This document shows positions 11,441 through 24,150 of a stretch of 64,000 nt of DNA, in pieces. Origin of the DNA: Delphinus delphis (lineage: Eukaryota; Chordata; Mammalia; Artiodactyla; Delphinidae). Both the position numbers and the translations under genes were made by a program. Each line of letters opens with the position of its first letter. Positions within the stretch are counted from its first letter, which is position 1. The notes under the pieces were generated by a model. It searched no databases, had not been told where the DNA came from, and saw only the letters and a program-made list of their open reading frames with translations. The DNA lies in contig NC_082684.1 in NCBI RefSeq assembly GCF_949987515.2, positions 48,946,006 through 49,010,005 on the forward strand, written 5' to 3'.

Positions 11441-11970
11441 CTCCCCTTCCCCACTTTTGGGATTCAACCAGAGTGAAGCACTGGTATATAAGGAGAGGTT
11501 AGTTACGGGAAACACAAGCACAACCAAGGGAGACAATGTTAATTTCTCTCCACAGGGGTCAGTGGAGTGAACACAATGCAATCATTAACATGAGTGAGTT
11601 ACAGCCAAACCTATGAGCTGGGTGAATGTCTGTGACATTTATCATGAAAACATAGCTGCATGGGAACGCTTACATTTGAAAAATCCTCAAAGATAGGATA
11701 TGTGTGATTGAACTGTACAAAATTGCTGATATTCAACTCTTTTTGATCTAATAAAATGGCAGTCTCATAAATCACAATATAACATAAATTTTTACATATT
11801 TATGAGCATGAAAAAAATGTAGACTGATACACCCCAAGCATTAACACTGGTAACCTGCTTGGGGGGGGCGGGTAAGGGAGGAAAGGAGAAATGAACAACT
11901 TCTTCATACATCTTTGCACTGGTTTACTTGTTAAAAATTTTGCAAATTAAACATATCTAATAAATAAAAA
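11441..11970 (+). mobile_element. probable diverged L1/HAL1 continuation
   Basis: Strings such as gtgacatttatcatgaaaac and tttgcactggtttacttgtt resemble the 3' end of ancient L1/HAL1 elements. Includes a G run at 11862-11869. Low certainty. Confidence 0.4.
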
Positions 11971-12169
11971 TGTAGAGAAAAAACAGAAAAGAAACAAGAC
12001 TCTCAGGCTGGCTATTACCTGAAAATATATCTAGGGGCAGCATCTATAGCAATGGTCCATTTAACTTTATCGAATGTAGTGAACAAAAACCAATTTATTT
12101 CCTTGTCTCTTTCAACAAGATGGTTCAAAATAAAAACCCAACCAATTATTTGTTACCTAAAACAAATTT

Positions 12170-12771
12170 CAGAATTTGCAGTAAGATTAGGAAAAACAAA
12201 GATTCAGAGAACATTAAGTATTGACAGGTGCAGCAAGAGGACCACTTTTACACTGCTAATGAAGAGTAAATTGATGTAATCACTTTCAAACAACTTGGCA
12301 TTACCTAATAAAGTTGAGCATTGCATATTCTATGACCTAGCAACTGAATGCCAAAGTATATGTCCTAGAAAAACTCCTGGATAGGACTAGGACACATGTA
12401 CAGAGTGTACTGTGCAGCATTTTCACGACAGCAAAAAGCTCGAAGCAACCCAAATGCCCCAAATGGGTAGAATGGATAAATAAAGTATGGTATATTTCAC
12501 ACAGAGGAAGAAGAATACTGATGTACTAGTTAATACTAGACAGCAGTGAAAATGAGTGAACTTTAGCTGCACACATCCACCTAGGTAATCTCAAAATAAA
12601 ATGTTAGGTAAAAATCTAAGCCAGAGATAAAGTACGATTCCATTTCCAAAAGAGGTGACACTAAACAATTTAAGAAAAAGCAGGGAAATGACAAATAAAA
12701 AGTCCAGATTACAGCTTTATAGGAAGAGGCAGAAGGAGGAATGGGTCTGGGAGAAGCAAACAGGAGTCTTT
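12170..12771 (+). mobile_element. ancient L1 (L1ME/HAL1-type) 3' fragment
   Basis: Contains ccacttttacactgctaatg, tatgacctagcaactgaatg, gaagcaacccaaatgcccca and gaatggataaataaagtatg, in L1 ORF2 C-terminal order. Strongly diverged, no open frame. Confidence 0.75.
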
Positions 12772-12787
12772 AAAAGTGGTACTCAAC

Positions 12788-13048
12788 ATGGGGCTTCCCC
12801 GGTGGTCCAGTGGTAAGGAATCGCCCGCCTTCCAGTGCAGGGGATGCAGGTTCGATCCCTGGTCGGGGAACTAAGATTCCACATGCTGCTGGACGCCTAA
12901 GCCCCTGCACCTCAACTAGAGAGAGAAAGCCAGCATGCCACAACTAGAGAGAAGTCTGCGCACTGCAATGAATATCCCGAGTGCTGGAACTAAGGCCCAT
13001 CACGGCCAAAAATTTTTTAAATCGATCAATCAATAAAATAAATATTAA
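12788..13048 (+). mobile_element. older CHR-type SINE
   Basis: Head ggggcttccccggtggtcca, a good B box GGTTCGATCCC near 12850, and a body with several caactagagagaga-like units and a ggccaaaaattttttaaatc tail. Target-site duplication aaaagtggtactcaac (12772-12787) / aaaagtggtactcatc (13049-13064), one mismatch. Distinct from the long and short subtypes and closer to the remnant at 5125-5254. Confidence 0.9.
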
Positions 13049-13099
13049 AAAAGTGGTACTCATCAATAAAGCTAGAGGGAAAAAAGACAGGGAATGTAT

Positions 13100-13210
13100 G
13101 TATGTTTGTTTTACTAACAGTCTTTCGTGTATATATATATGTGTGTATACATGCATATATTCTTTGGATGTATGGTATGTTTCACTCACACACACGTGTG
13201 CACACACAGA
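13100..13210. repeat. low-complexity TA/TG and CA tracts
   Basis: Short alternating purine-pyrimidine tracts (tatatatatgtgtgtatac; cacacacacgtgtgcacaca), the latter a 20-nt near-palindrome at 13188-13207. Confidence 0.8.
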
Positions 13211-14437
13211 AAGAATCTAGGGCAATGCCTGCTTGTGCCTACAAAGCCTATCCTAGTACTGGAGAAGTCACTTAACCATCTTGCAGGTATGCTTTGCATT
13301 GTAAGTGCTTAATATATAAATGAATGGATATATTTTAGAGTAATACTCAAAGGAACAACCCTGGAAGCCATGTTCTTCCAGGGCCAGGGTAAAGTGGAAA
13401 TTTCTCCCATGCAATTTTTTTGTAGTGTACCAGAAGCCGGAGAGAGTATAACAGAAAAATCCAAGATGAACACACACACAGACATACAATTTTTCAAGTC
13501 ACCTTGGGAAAACTGTATTTGTTAAGTTGCAGCACAAAACAGAGGTAACATTTCTGGGTAGAGTTACATGGGTTTTACTTTCACCCCGGGTTATCCTTTT
13601 CATCCACTTTATGATTTAAACTAAATGACACCAAAACTCAAACCTTGGCTGGTAAGATTTTCAAAAGCAGGGGGAAAAAATGCTTTTTCTCGGTTACAAA
13701 TTGTGAGTACCTATGAAATACTGATTTATTGGGAGTAGACCAGATGGTGCTCTGTTTCCAGATATTACAATGTTGGTCCTGATTCACTGCAGTGGAGCAG
13801 CTAAAAGCCTTCTATATAAGGCAGTGTTTCACCAGGTGAAGGAAGAAAATTAGAAAGGGAGGAAGTCTGTCCTTACTCTCATCCTCCACAGCTGTTGGAA
13901 ACCAAAGTTGTTCCTCTAATTGAATCACTACTAATTCTAAGCTACTGGCTTCTTTCCTTTCCCAAGGATTATTTTGAATATTTGGATGTCTACTTTACTC
14001 TGTTCTGTCTACTGCTGTTAGGAGTTTGGTAAATAATCTGATTTAGCTAAGATGCTTTACTGACAGGATATCCTGTAGATGGTTAACTAAGGCTAGAGGA
14101 AAGAGTGATTAGACAATCTGAATGCACATTATTTTTAAAAGGAAAGGAAAAGACAAAAAAGTTAAAGTGGTACAGGCCCTTCATCGTCTCAAGTAAACCA
14201 AAACAATATGATGCCAAACTACCTCCCCAAATATGAGTTATTTACAGATGCGACATGTTTACTTCCTCATGCTAGAAAGTTCCATTTTGTGCTCATGACC
14301 TGGAAATGCAGGTGCAGCATAATCAACGAGGCTCTAAGTTTTCTCTTTAGCAAATGAAAAATGGGAAATTAAATTAATTGCTGTCCTTGAATGCTTTTCC
14401 CTAAGCAAAGGTGCACAGATTGCTTTTTTAAATATGG
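13211..14437. other. unassigned interval
   Basis: No exon, RNA gene or clear repeat recognised. Confidence 0.35.
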
Positions 14438-15091
14438 GCTTTATTGAAATATAATGCACATAAAATTTTACCCTTTTAAAGTATACACAATTCAGTGACT
14501 TTTAGAAAATTCAAAATTGTGCATCCAGGGGCTTCCCTGGTGGCACAGTGGTTGAGAGTCCGCCTGCTGATGCAGGGGACACGGGTTCGTGCCCCGGTCC
14601 GGGAGGATCCCACATGCCGCGGAGTGGCTGGGCCCATGACCCATGGCCTCTGGGCCTGCGCGTCCGGAGCCTGTGCTCCGCAATGGGAGAGGCCACAACA
14701 GTGAGAGGCCCGCGTACCGCAAAAAAAAAAAAAAAAAAAAATTGTGCGTCCATCACCATTATTGAATTCCAGAGCATTTTCATCACCCCAAAAAGAAAAT
14801 CCATAGTTTTTAGCAGTCACTCCCCATTTTCCCCTCCCCACTCCACCCAGCTCCTGCAACCATAAATCTACTCCTTATTTCTATGGATTTTCCTGTTCTG
14901 GACATTTCAATAAATGGAACCATATATCACATAGCCTGTTGTGCCTGGTTTCTTTCACTTAGGATAATGTTTTCAAGGTTCATCCACATTGTAATATTGA
15001 ATCAGTACTTCCTTTTTATGGCAAATAATATTCCATTGTATAGATATACCATAATTTTATCCATTCGTCAGTCGATGGGCATTTGGCTTGA
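14438..15091 (-). mobile_element. old L1M 3' end, interrupted by a SINE
   Basis: The + strand reads the reverse complement of an L1M 3' region: tttattgaaatataatgcac, cattttcatcaccccaaaaa, tatggattttcctgttctgg, catccacattgtaatattga, aatattccattgtatagata. The SINE at 14528-14737 splits it. Confidence 0.88.
14528..14737 (+). mobile_element. CHR-type SINE, short subtype
   Basis: Head ggggcttccctggtggcaca, B box GGTTCGTGCCC, about 20-nt A tail. Target-site duplication aaaattgtgcatcca (14513-14527) / aaaattgtgcgtcca (14738-14752), one mismatch. Confidence 0.96.
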
Positions 15092-15339
15092 TCATTAATG
15101 ATAAAGAACAAAAGAAAGTCTAGAAAGCAGAAGGAAATGGCCCTCAGCTCAGAAACTCAACCTAAGCCCCAGACTAAGAGACAGTTACTGTGATACCTGC
15201 ATTTATACCCCATTCTTGTAAACCACGCTATTCCTAGAGATTGTTACTAGAAATATCAGCTGTGGTAACACGGATAAGAAATTTTTTTTCTTATACTATT
15301 AGTGAGGGAAGAAGAAGGGAAACAGAATTAAAACATAAT

Positions 15340-15775
15340 TGAGTAATATCCTTCAATAGGTGAGCAGATAAACAAATTGTGGCATACCAATAGTCTAGAA
15401 TACTACTCGGTAATAAAAGGAATAACATATTGATACATACACCATGGAGGCATCTCCGTGTAATTCTGCTGAGCAAAAGAAGCCAGACAAAAGTGAATAC
15501 ATAATATATAACTGCATTTACATAAACCCCTAGAAAATGCAAACTCTTCTAGACTGACAGAGAGCAGATCAGTGGTTGTCTGAAGATGGGAAAGGGGAAG
15601 AAGAGACTGTTACTGGGCATGAGGAAACCTTTGGATGGGTTTGTTCATTATTTTGATTGTGGCTATGCTGTCACGGATGTATGCAGCCAATATTCATCAG
15701 CTTCATATACATATCATTTATTGTATGTCCATTATATTTTATGTCAATTATATCTCAATAGAGCTGTAAAGAAAC
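15340..15775 (+). mobile_element. ancient L1 (L1ME-type) 3' end
   Basis: Strings caataggtgagcagataaac, atcagtggttgtctgaagat and ttgtatgtccattatatttt, then tcaattatatctcaatagag, match the order of an ancient L1 3' end. Confidence 0.75.
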
Positions 15776-15879
15776 ACTGTTTTTTAAAAAGTAAGTATAC
15801 CTCCCCCCAAAAAGTGTTTGAATATGTGGAAAACACTGCCTTTATTTTGCATATATGGTTTCAATTAATTTTGTAACAA

Positions 15880-16025
15880 GTTAAATGACTCTCTTTTTAC
15901 ACACAAGGAAATTTGAGATTGAGAAAGCACAGAAATTTGCCAAGATGGTCACAGTCAGTACCAGGCTGAGATCTCAAAGGCCATGCCCTTTTCACTACAC
16001 CACACTGCCTCTCACTGCTTCTGTT
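15880..16025 (-). mobile_element. MIR SINE fragment
   Basis: Reads in reverse orientation (tttttacacacaaggaaatt; tgccaagatggtcacagtca; cactacaccacactgcctct), matching the MIR pattern on the minus strand. Confidence 0.65.
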
Positions 16026-16769
16026 ATAGACCCAACTCTTCTGGAATCCTTGGGTCCCAGCATTTCCCAAGTCAGGGAATTTTCTGGTCCACAGAAGTTT
16101 ATGCTTTAGCGTGGTATTCCAAGTTTGTTTTCTTTTGCCTATCATTTTATGTTGCCACAAATGCCTCTCTAATTATGGGGATTTATCTGATTCAATTGAT
16201 TGATTCATTCTCAGTGGATCAAAGTAGTTAATCTGGATTAGATCAAGGCAAGTAATCCCGGTGCCTAGGTCAAAGGAGTGAAAATAATTTGTCTGAGATT
16301 AAAAGCAAGCTGGACAAAACCAAAAACTGGCTACTCAACCCACCAGAAGTGGACATTGTACTTCTCTGGGACAATAGTCATTCCTTTGATTACGGGAGGC
16401 CCACAAATGTGGACTATTCAGAGTTGCTCTGAGGTATCTAATTACTTTTTACCACCCCTTCCCCTAAACTTGAACTTCAAGTCTAGGTTGCCATCCAAGT
16501 CTGAGCAGGACAAGCACGAGGGTGGTTTCGTCACCTCTGTACCTCCTCCAGATCGTGCTTCATCACACAAACAAGGGAATGTTCTCCAAATGCTACCAAT
16601 CGCATTTGGGTCCATTTGAATAATATGGACCATGAACTTGATTAAATACAATTAATGAAAAAGTGAAAGTTGGTTAAAACAATTTTTTTCTTTTTGATAA
16701 GACAGCTAGATTTGGGAGAGAAAGGGGTACTATTTCTTTCATGCAAGACTTTCACAATGAAGGTTAACT
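16026..16769. other. unassigned interval
   Basis: No exon, RNA gene or clear repeat recognised. Confidence 0.35.
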
Positions 16770-17215
16770 GTGCTGGATACCTTTCATTTGCCCCTCCAAA
16801 CCCATTCTCCATCCTGTTCTACCCGGCTCTACACCCTAGGAGACTGAACTACAGACTCAGAGGCAGGCTTCCTTGTCTTCCAGTTAGGTTTGGTCAATGG
16901 GGAGCATAAGCAGATAGAAGGAAAGAGGAGAAGCATTTCAGGGTATTTGTTTCCTGGCATCCCTGCCTGCAGGGTCATTATAAGCTGGCTACAGCCCTTT
17001 CCTGGAGGTCACAGCTCCACTCAGCAGGATTCTCTTCTCCCAGCCCTCATCCTTTCCAGTCTACGGGTAGTAAAGGAGCCCTGAAAAGGTACACTCTCCC
17101 TTGCAGTTTCCCTATACTCTGCTCATGTCCTTGTAAATATTCTCTTTATTAAGCTCTCCTAAAATTAATTGATTTGAGGATGCCAACTGTTTTCAGTACA
17201 GTTGACATTTTCTGA
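16770..17215 (+). mobile_element. ancient interspersed repeat, family uncertain
   Basis: The string order (cccattctccatcctg; gttaggtttggtcaatgggg; gggtatttgtttcctggcat; aatattctctttattaagct; gaggatgccaactgttttca) resembles an old mammalian repeat I have seen at many loci. I cannot assign its name with confidence. Confidence 0.45.
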
Positions 17216-18339
17216 GGGTTAAGAGCATGCTTATTCAGAAAATGAACTTATTGCAAGTCCTCAATTTATATGAAAACACTGACATTCATGGGGTTGATAT
17301 CAAGCCCAGACAAAGATAAACAATGGCTAGGTGAGGTGTGGAGTGGGGTGGTCAAACAGCACTGATTCAACCTTCCTGCCTTGGTGATTTTGTAAGGCAA
17401 AGGTTTAGATTTGCAAGAACAGTGAAAGTGGTGGATATATTTCTCAGATTTTAAAATGTGAGACATGTAAGACATTCAGGTTGCTATATCATGCTTCTTT
17501 ATGCTTACAGACCATGTTTCCATGGTGACTTTGACCTTTTTGCACATGCTATTCTACTTAGATTGAGACTTTAAACCACTTTTTTTTTTGGCTTGAATGA
17601 TCAAATTTAAAGAAAGATATGTTTGCTACAATAAAAACTGCCTAAATGGCAAATCTAAGAAAGAGAACAAATTTGTTCTGTGCCATCTGTTTTCTCTCAC
17701 TGAGAGATATTATCATATATAGTGAAAAATGCTGTAGAAGTGAAGTGATGCTTCCTGTGTCATGCATAAGATGTAATTTCAAGTAGATTTTGATTACTTA
17801 TAGTTTATATATCAAAGATGTAAGTCCCTGAAGGTAAAAGATGGATTTTGATCCTATCTAAGCACAAAATAGCTAACCTCCCATCCCAAGAATCGCCTCA
17901 ACTGTATCATTCCCAAATGAAGTACTAAAAATAGAATAGCCACTTTAAGGTTGATTTTCTTTGATGATGCCAAAATGTCATTTATAAATCCGTAAAGTTC
18001 TTTTAAGTGAAAAAGCTAAAATGTTGAAATATTAATATGATGTGTTTATTTTTGTTTGGTTTCTGTTATTGTGTGTATGTTTACCATAGATTAGGACGGG
18101 AGATAGAAAAAGGAAACTCATTGAATTAACCTGAGCCAGTGAGGTAAGATCTATCCCTGTATTTATGATGGGTCTCTATTAGAACTTAAGAGTGTATGAA
18201 AGGGGATCCCCAAAGAAAATCTGGCAGCTTCCATTGACTTCGGCACAATACCAGATGGCTCTTGCAAAGCTCTCACTTCCTATTTTCCAAATGAGTGGTA
18301 ATTTCATTCTTTCAACTTTTCCTAGTTCAATGCAACATA
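17216..18339. other. unassigned AT-rich interval
   Basis: No exon, RNA gene or clear repeat recognised. Confidence 0.35.
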
Positions 18340-18520
18340 TTAATGAATAATACCATCTTGCATTTGTACAGTGTTTTACAATGTACAAAGTACTTTCCTA
18401 TTCATTATCTCAACTCATCTTTACAGTAGTTCAGATATACAGTACTTCAGGGAAAATATTAAAACCCCCATTTTACAGATGAGGAAACTAAGGCCCGAAG
18501 ATATCACACAGGATTCCTTT
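18340..18520 (-). mobile_element. MIR SINE
   Basis: Contains the reverse-oriented MIR core cattttacagatgaggaaac at 18468-18487, preceded by tttcctattcattatctcaa. Confidence 0.8.
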
Positions 18521-18529
18521 AGTAGCAAC

Positions 18530-18925
18530 TTGACTTAGGTTAGGTAAAAAATGGGAATATATTGGCTCACATCAACTGGATTGATGGACTCCAATTCTCA
18601 CTGGGCTATCTCTTTCCTTCTCTTTATCACTCTGTCTCTCTCTCTCTTTTGCTCCCCCTTTGTGAGTCAGACTTTACTCTCTCAACAGACTGAAACATGG
18701 CCTTACATGATTCTTACTCCCTTGAGACTAGAAAGGATAGGACCTCTCCTCCCTCAACTTGAGTTGGAAAATTCCAGAGAAAGAATCTATTGTCCCTTGC
18801 TGGGTTGCATGCCCACCCTTCAGACCAACTCCTGTAGCATGGTGATGAAATACTATGGCATCCCCAGCTTGGGTCAAGTCCCCAACCCTCTGGCCAGTAC
18901 CACCCAAACAAACAGAACAGGAATA
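18530..18925. other. possible degraded repeat with 140-codon spurious frame
   Basis: Starts aaatgggaatatattggctc and ends with tgaaatactatggcatcccc; similar openings occur in an old mammalian repeat. The + strand frame at 18551-18973 shows no known domain and is probably chance. Confidence 0.3.
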
Positions 18926-19124
18926 GACATAGCCAGTGAGGAAACTGTGAGGAGGGCATACGGACTGCATTAAACAACTTGTCCAAGGAGCAGAGTCAGA
19001 ACAACTTCTAACTGGATCTTCAGACTGCAAGCCTCCCCTTCACTTCCAGCCTCCCACTACAGGGACCACAATGGTGTCACCGAGCCCCTCTCTTCCTCAT
19101 GGTTGCCAGTGTGGTCTGGTTCAA

Positions 19125-19310
19125 GGCTAAAACTTGGAAAAGCCTCGATTCTCGTCCCAATCCTGTCACTCGTCAGCTGTGTTCATGGGCAAGTTACCTA
19201 ACCTCTGGGAACCACAGCTTCCTCCTTTGTAAAATAAACAACTTCTGTGTCACAGGGTCATCAAAAGGATGAAGGGAGGTAACGTACTCCAGATGACTTT
19301 GAAAATGATG
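19125..19310 (+). mobile_element. MIR SINE
   Basis: Core gggcaagttacctaacctct followed by ttcctcctttgtaaaataaa and gtcatcaaaaggatgaaggg, in MIR order. Confidence 0.88.
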
Positions 19311-19589
19311 AAGAACTACCTTAAGGTTTATTACTTACATTCTGTATGTAAATCTTACAGAGGCTAGAATTCACAGTAACAGTCTTCAGTTGTCACCCTC
19401 CCTACCACCAGCCCTCTGTTGGCATCATTTTGGTTCTGACATTTTTACTCTTTCAGTTTTAAAAAAGCACATTTCAGAAAAAAGCATCAAATGGTGTCTC
19501 AAAATGAAGAGATTTGGTCCAGAAGAGAAATTTATGAACAGACGGTTTAATGGCACTCTTCATACTCACATTTCAATACAGATTAACCA

Positions 19590-19780
19590 GGAGATGGAAA
19601 ATTTCTGGAGGGCACACACGATACTATTAACAGTGGTTATCTCTAGGGAGTGGGCTAGGAGTTGATGTTTGGAAAGAAACTTCTCTTTTTCATTTATTCC
19701 TGTGTCTACTACTTGAATTTTTAAAAATCTCACATATACATTCCTTTCATAATTAAAAAAACTAATTAAAAAATTAAAAG
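19590..19780 (+). mobile_element. ancient L1/HAL1 3' end
   Basis: taacagtggttatctctagg, cttctctttttcatttattc and cataattaaaaaaactaatt match the terminal part of ancient L1/HAL1 elements. Confidence 0.65.
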
Positions 19781-21017
19781 CTTAGTTATCACAGAAAAGG
19801 AATATGGTATATACCTAAAATAGTGTCTGACACTTAAAAAGCTTTCAATACATTCTGGCTTATTAATCAAAGTAGGCATTTCTAGTTACCACCTATCCAG
19901 CAAAGTAAAATCAACTTGACTAGAATAAAGGCCACCTCTCATCTCTGTGAATGTACATTTTCCATGAATCACATTGTGAGAAATGCTCATTACCACCTGC
20001 TGAGGATATGGTTTTAAACTCTTACACCTTCACACACCAAAACTGAAACCTACCTTCTTAACGCCCAATCATAAAACACGGTACATTGGGCTACCTCTCG
20101 ACTCTATTACCACTGTTCTTGTAAGCACACTGATTAACATCACACAGAGCATGCTGGGGTTCTAGGAACCATACTATCTTACAGCTGGGGGTTTGCACGA
20201 TATTTTCTAAGAAATTAAAGGTTACATGGCAGCATATGCCAAAGCTAAAAGACAGATTTAAACAGCATTTAAAAAATGATGCAATGGCTATGAAGTTTGG
20301 ATGCTGTGCACCAGTTAAGTGCTATACTGGTTGCCTAGTTACATCTCTGCAAAAGGCCAAAAAAGTTGTCTCTAAATCTAGAAGTAATTAAAAACCTTAA
20401 AGTTTCACCATTAAACCAATGATTATGTGTGAAACCCTAGGCAGTCATCCCTTAAAATAAGTGCCCGTCAGACTTTGATCAGGTGGTAGCCCTTGGGAAT
20501 GTCCAAGGAGATATTTTAATAAAAGACATTTCTATATACGGAATTTTTTACCATGCTCACATTTCATTAAAGTTACCACATCTGGACTCTTCCTGTTTTG
20601 TCATACCCAATCGCAGTCCGCTACTATAGGATATTAAAAAACTTTCTAACCTAGTTGATATAACTTCTATCCCGTGAGAGGTGGAAAAAAGTCCAGTGTT
20701 TTAAATTGTTAAACTTTAAAAAAATTTTTTTATTGCAATCAGCTTTGCAAATTATAGGCCAGTTTATAATCCAGTAACAAAAACCATGCATCTTAATACT
20801 AACAACTAGTGTCTTAACTCTATGAATTTCCTGATCGGTTCTGCCTGACAGACACTTTTAAGTCCAAATATCTTCTCCCAGTAATGGGACAGGATGAACA
20901 ACAATTTTGGTCTAGAAATTTAAAAACATGAGTGTATTAAAATGGATGAGACTTCCTCCAGAATTTGAAGATAGGGAGAAACAGTCTTTTTTTTTCTTCC
21001 TCTTGAAGTTCAACATT
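19781..21017. other. unassigned interval
   Basis: No exon, RNA gene or clear repeat recognised. Confidence 0.35.
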
Positions 21018-21171
21018 TCTTTTTGAGGTAAAATTCACAAAACATGAAATTAATCATTAACCACTTTAAAGTGTACAATTCAACAGCCATTTCATACATT
21101 TACGATGTCACGTAGCCATCATCCCTATTTAGTTCCAAGACATTTCTATTACTCCCAAAGAAACCCTGCAC
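21018..21171 (-). mobile_element. old L1M 3' UTR fragment
   Basis: The + strand reads cactttaaagtgtacaattc, gtagccatcatccctattta and ttctattactcccaaagaaa, the reverse complement of an L1M 3' region (same segment as at 14438-15091). Confidence 0.8.
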
Positions 21172-22666
21172 CAGAGTAGCTTGGATCATTTGGATCTCCT
21201 ATTTACATTTACTCTGTAATTTCTCTTTGGAAAGGAATAAAAGAAGCTGAGTTTAAACAACAGCATAAGGATTTCATCTCCTTTCATTTCTTCTGGAGCT
21301 TGTTTGATTCACAAAAAAAAACAAAACAGCTGAGGCTCAAAGCTGAAAGCAGGCTAGTCTTAACAAAATGAAACCAGGCAGGATTGAGAGTCTTAGAAGG
21401 AAGGAACCCCAAAAAGGGATTGACAAGAATATCAGAATAACTCACAATCTATCCTCATCAGAAACCCAGATCTTAGCTCCAAGACTGATAGTGTTCAATC
21501 TTTTTTTTGGAAGAAAAAAAAAAAACAATTGAAAGAGAATTCCTTGTACCTACCAACTAGAACATTTTAGAAGACAGAAAACACACATTAAAAAAAATAT
21601 ATATTGCCAGCTCCTCAAAGTCAAAGCCTGTTCTAGGGAAGATAATGTACTGCCCTTCCAAGTACACTTACAAACTCTTTGTCCCAGTGGCTTAGAGAAT
21701 AAAAATCTCCAAATGAAGGTCACAGAAATGTAAGAAATGAGGCTCCTTCTGTATTCCTGTTTTCCTGGTCTGGCTTTGCTGTGGGTGAGGGCAGGGCAGA
21801 GCGTTATGGAAGCATGGAGGAAGGGCTGAGTAAGAATCTTCACCCAGATGCAGCCAATTACTTACATCAGGGTAAGTAGCTCATGCTCTACCACTGGGAG
21901 TCAGAGAGCACCGATGTCTTAGAGCTGGATAAGACTCCAAGACATGATCCTCTCCAATCCCCTCCCCTTGGGCATCAAGATAGTATTCCTAGTACTTATC
22001 TATTCTTGAACATTCTGTGCTGTCTCTTAGAGGGAAAAAGTTCAATTTTGTTATACAAAAGGCAGGATTCAAACGAAGAGAGCACCATGCTGCTTTGGCA
22101 AACTTGTAATTTCCATACATGCTGACATGCTGAAAAAGATCCAATGAGGTTCTGTGGTCACCTCAATAAGAAAGCTATCAAAGCTGTGATCATCAGAGAA
22201 GCCAGTAACACTGGGGAATTAAAAGAGTGGGCCATGAAATCTAATAACATTTTATAAATGTTGCTGGTTCTTCTGAGTTGGTTTCGGGCAAACATGTATA
22301 TGTGGATACAGATTTTTCCAGAGTTAGATTCACCCTCACCCTCAGCCCAAACCCTTGAGGTTACTGTCATTATTTCATTCAATCAGATTTTCTATTTTCA
22401 CAATTCATCGGCATGACAGTCACTCTCCACTAGAGCTGTTTTTAGACAGCTAGGCGCCCAACTGTCCCAAATTACCCAGAACTCTAGGAGTTTTAGCACT
22501 GAAGCTCCCAAGTCCCAGGTAACCTCCCAGTCTTGGACAAATCAGGATGGTTCGTTACTCTACAGCTAGCCCTAAGTTTGGCCTTCAGATCTGTATTGCT
22601 GACCTGTCTTGAAGTGGATAAAAAGGGGACTCGCTACAAAAATAGCTGCAACATTTAAAATCTCCA
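21172..22666. other. unassigned interval
   Basis: No exon or RNA gene recognised. A short MIR-like trace (ttagagctggataagactcc) occurs near 21918 but is too short to call. Confidence 0.35.
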
Positions 22667-22683
22667 TCAAAAATCTCTGGCTA

Positions 22684-23037
22684 GGGACCTCCCTGGTGGC
22701 ACCGTGGTTGAGAATCCGCCTGCCAATGCAGGGGACACGGGTTCAAGCCCTGGTCTGGGAAGATCCCACATGCCACGGAACAACTAAGCCCATGCGCCAC
22801 AACTACTGAGCCTGCGTTCTAGAGCCCACGAGCCACAACTACTGAGCCTGTGTGCCACAACTACTGAAGCCCGTGCACCTAAAGCCCATGCTCCACCACA
22901 AGTGAAGCCACCGCAATGAGAAGCCCATGCACCGCAACGCAGAGTACCCCCTGCTCACCGCAACTAGAGAAAGCCCGCGGGCAGCAACGAAGACCTAATG
23001 CAGCCAAAAATAAATAAATAAAATATAAATAAAATTT
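22684..23037 (+). mobile_element. CHR-type SINE, long subtype
   Basis: Head gggacctccctggtggcacc, B box GGTTCAAGCCC near 22740, repeated cacaactactgagcc units, and an aaataaataaataaa tail. Target-site duplication approximates aaaatctctggcta / aaaattctggcta on either side. Confidence 0.95.
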
Positions 23038-23680
23038 TTAAAAATTCTGGCTATATTCTACCCTGGAGATGGTTTTTAAAAAATAACCCAGTGATCCATT
23101 TCATTCACTAGGTGAGCAATGGTTTCTTACTTTGTGGGGATGACTTACCTAATGTATGGTGGAAATTAAACCATACTTAGAAATTAGCTATAATAAATAC
23201 CACTACAGTAAGGTTCTAAAATATTATGTTATTTTTTCCTCCAACTTCCACATGTTAGAGCCTAATAAATAAAGCACAATGTGACAGGCAGACATAACAG
23301 CATAAAATAAAAATCTCACATTTCTTTGGTGCCATTCAAAGACCTTGGAACCTGCACACTGTAGGCAAACTCTCCAGAGTTGGAGAAATGCCAAAGGCAG
23401 CACGCTCTCCAGAGGCCACACCCATAGTACCAGAAAGTCTGGCCAAGGAAGGAGCCATTGGACTTCAACCTGTCCACTTGATCCAATGCCAAATACTCCA
23501 AGAAAACTAAAAGCCTTCAGTGCCTGTATTTACAAACAGGTTTTGCAGAGTCAAGACAAGAACTTGCTTCATCAACTTGGAACCCTAAACCTTCTCAACT
23601 CTATACAATGAAATGTAAGATAATCCTATCTCTGCTACCTGAGGCATTTCTACCTTTCTGAACAATTAATCTCTTTTACT
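23038..23680. other. unassigned interval
   Basis: No exon, RNA gene or clear repeat recognised. Confidence 0.35.
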
Positions 23681-23683
23681 TTG

Positions 23684-24150
23684 TAGTAGGCAGAATAATA
23701 GCCCCCAAATAGGTCCATGCCCTAATCCCTGGAACCTGTGAATATATAAACTTATGTGGAAAAAGGGACTTTGAAGATATGATTCAATTAAGGACCTTGG
23801 GATGGGGAGAGTATCTTGTATTATCTAGGTGTGCCAAATCTTATCACATGGGTCCTTAAAGTCAAAGAACATTTCCTGGCTCAGTTCAGAGGAATGAATA
23901 TGGTGGAAAGACATACGGAGATGGAAGGCTGTTGGCTTTGAAAATGGAGGAAAGGGGACTCTAGAATTCTTCCCTAGAGCCTCCAGAAAGGAACACAGCT
24001 CTGTCAGTACTTTGCCTTTAGACCAGTGAGATCTCTACAGAATCTAACTTGCAGAACTGTAAGATAACATATTTGTATTTGGTGGATTTGTTTTAATCCA
24101 CCAAGTTTGTTACAATTTGTTACAGCAGCAAACAAGAGAGGAATACATCC
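23684..24150 (+). mobile_element. MaLR/MLT1-like LTR
   Basis: Ordered matches to a MaLR-type LTR: gcagaataatagcccccaaa, ccctaatccctggaacctgt, gaccttgggatggggagagt, tcttatcacatgggtcctta, ctagagcctccagaaaggaa and agaactgtaagataacatat. It finishes near gtttgttacaatttgttaca. A solo LTR with no internal coding part beside it. Exact subfamily not determined. Confidence 0.75.

Noticed and set aside
18551..18973. 140-codon plus-strand open frame
   Set aside because: It overlaps a probable degraded repeat and has no recognisable motif. Frames of this length are expected by chance in 64 kb.
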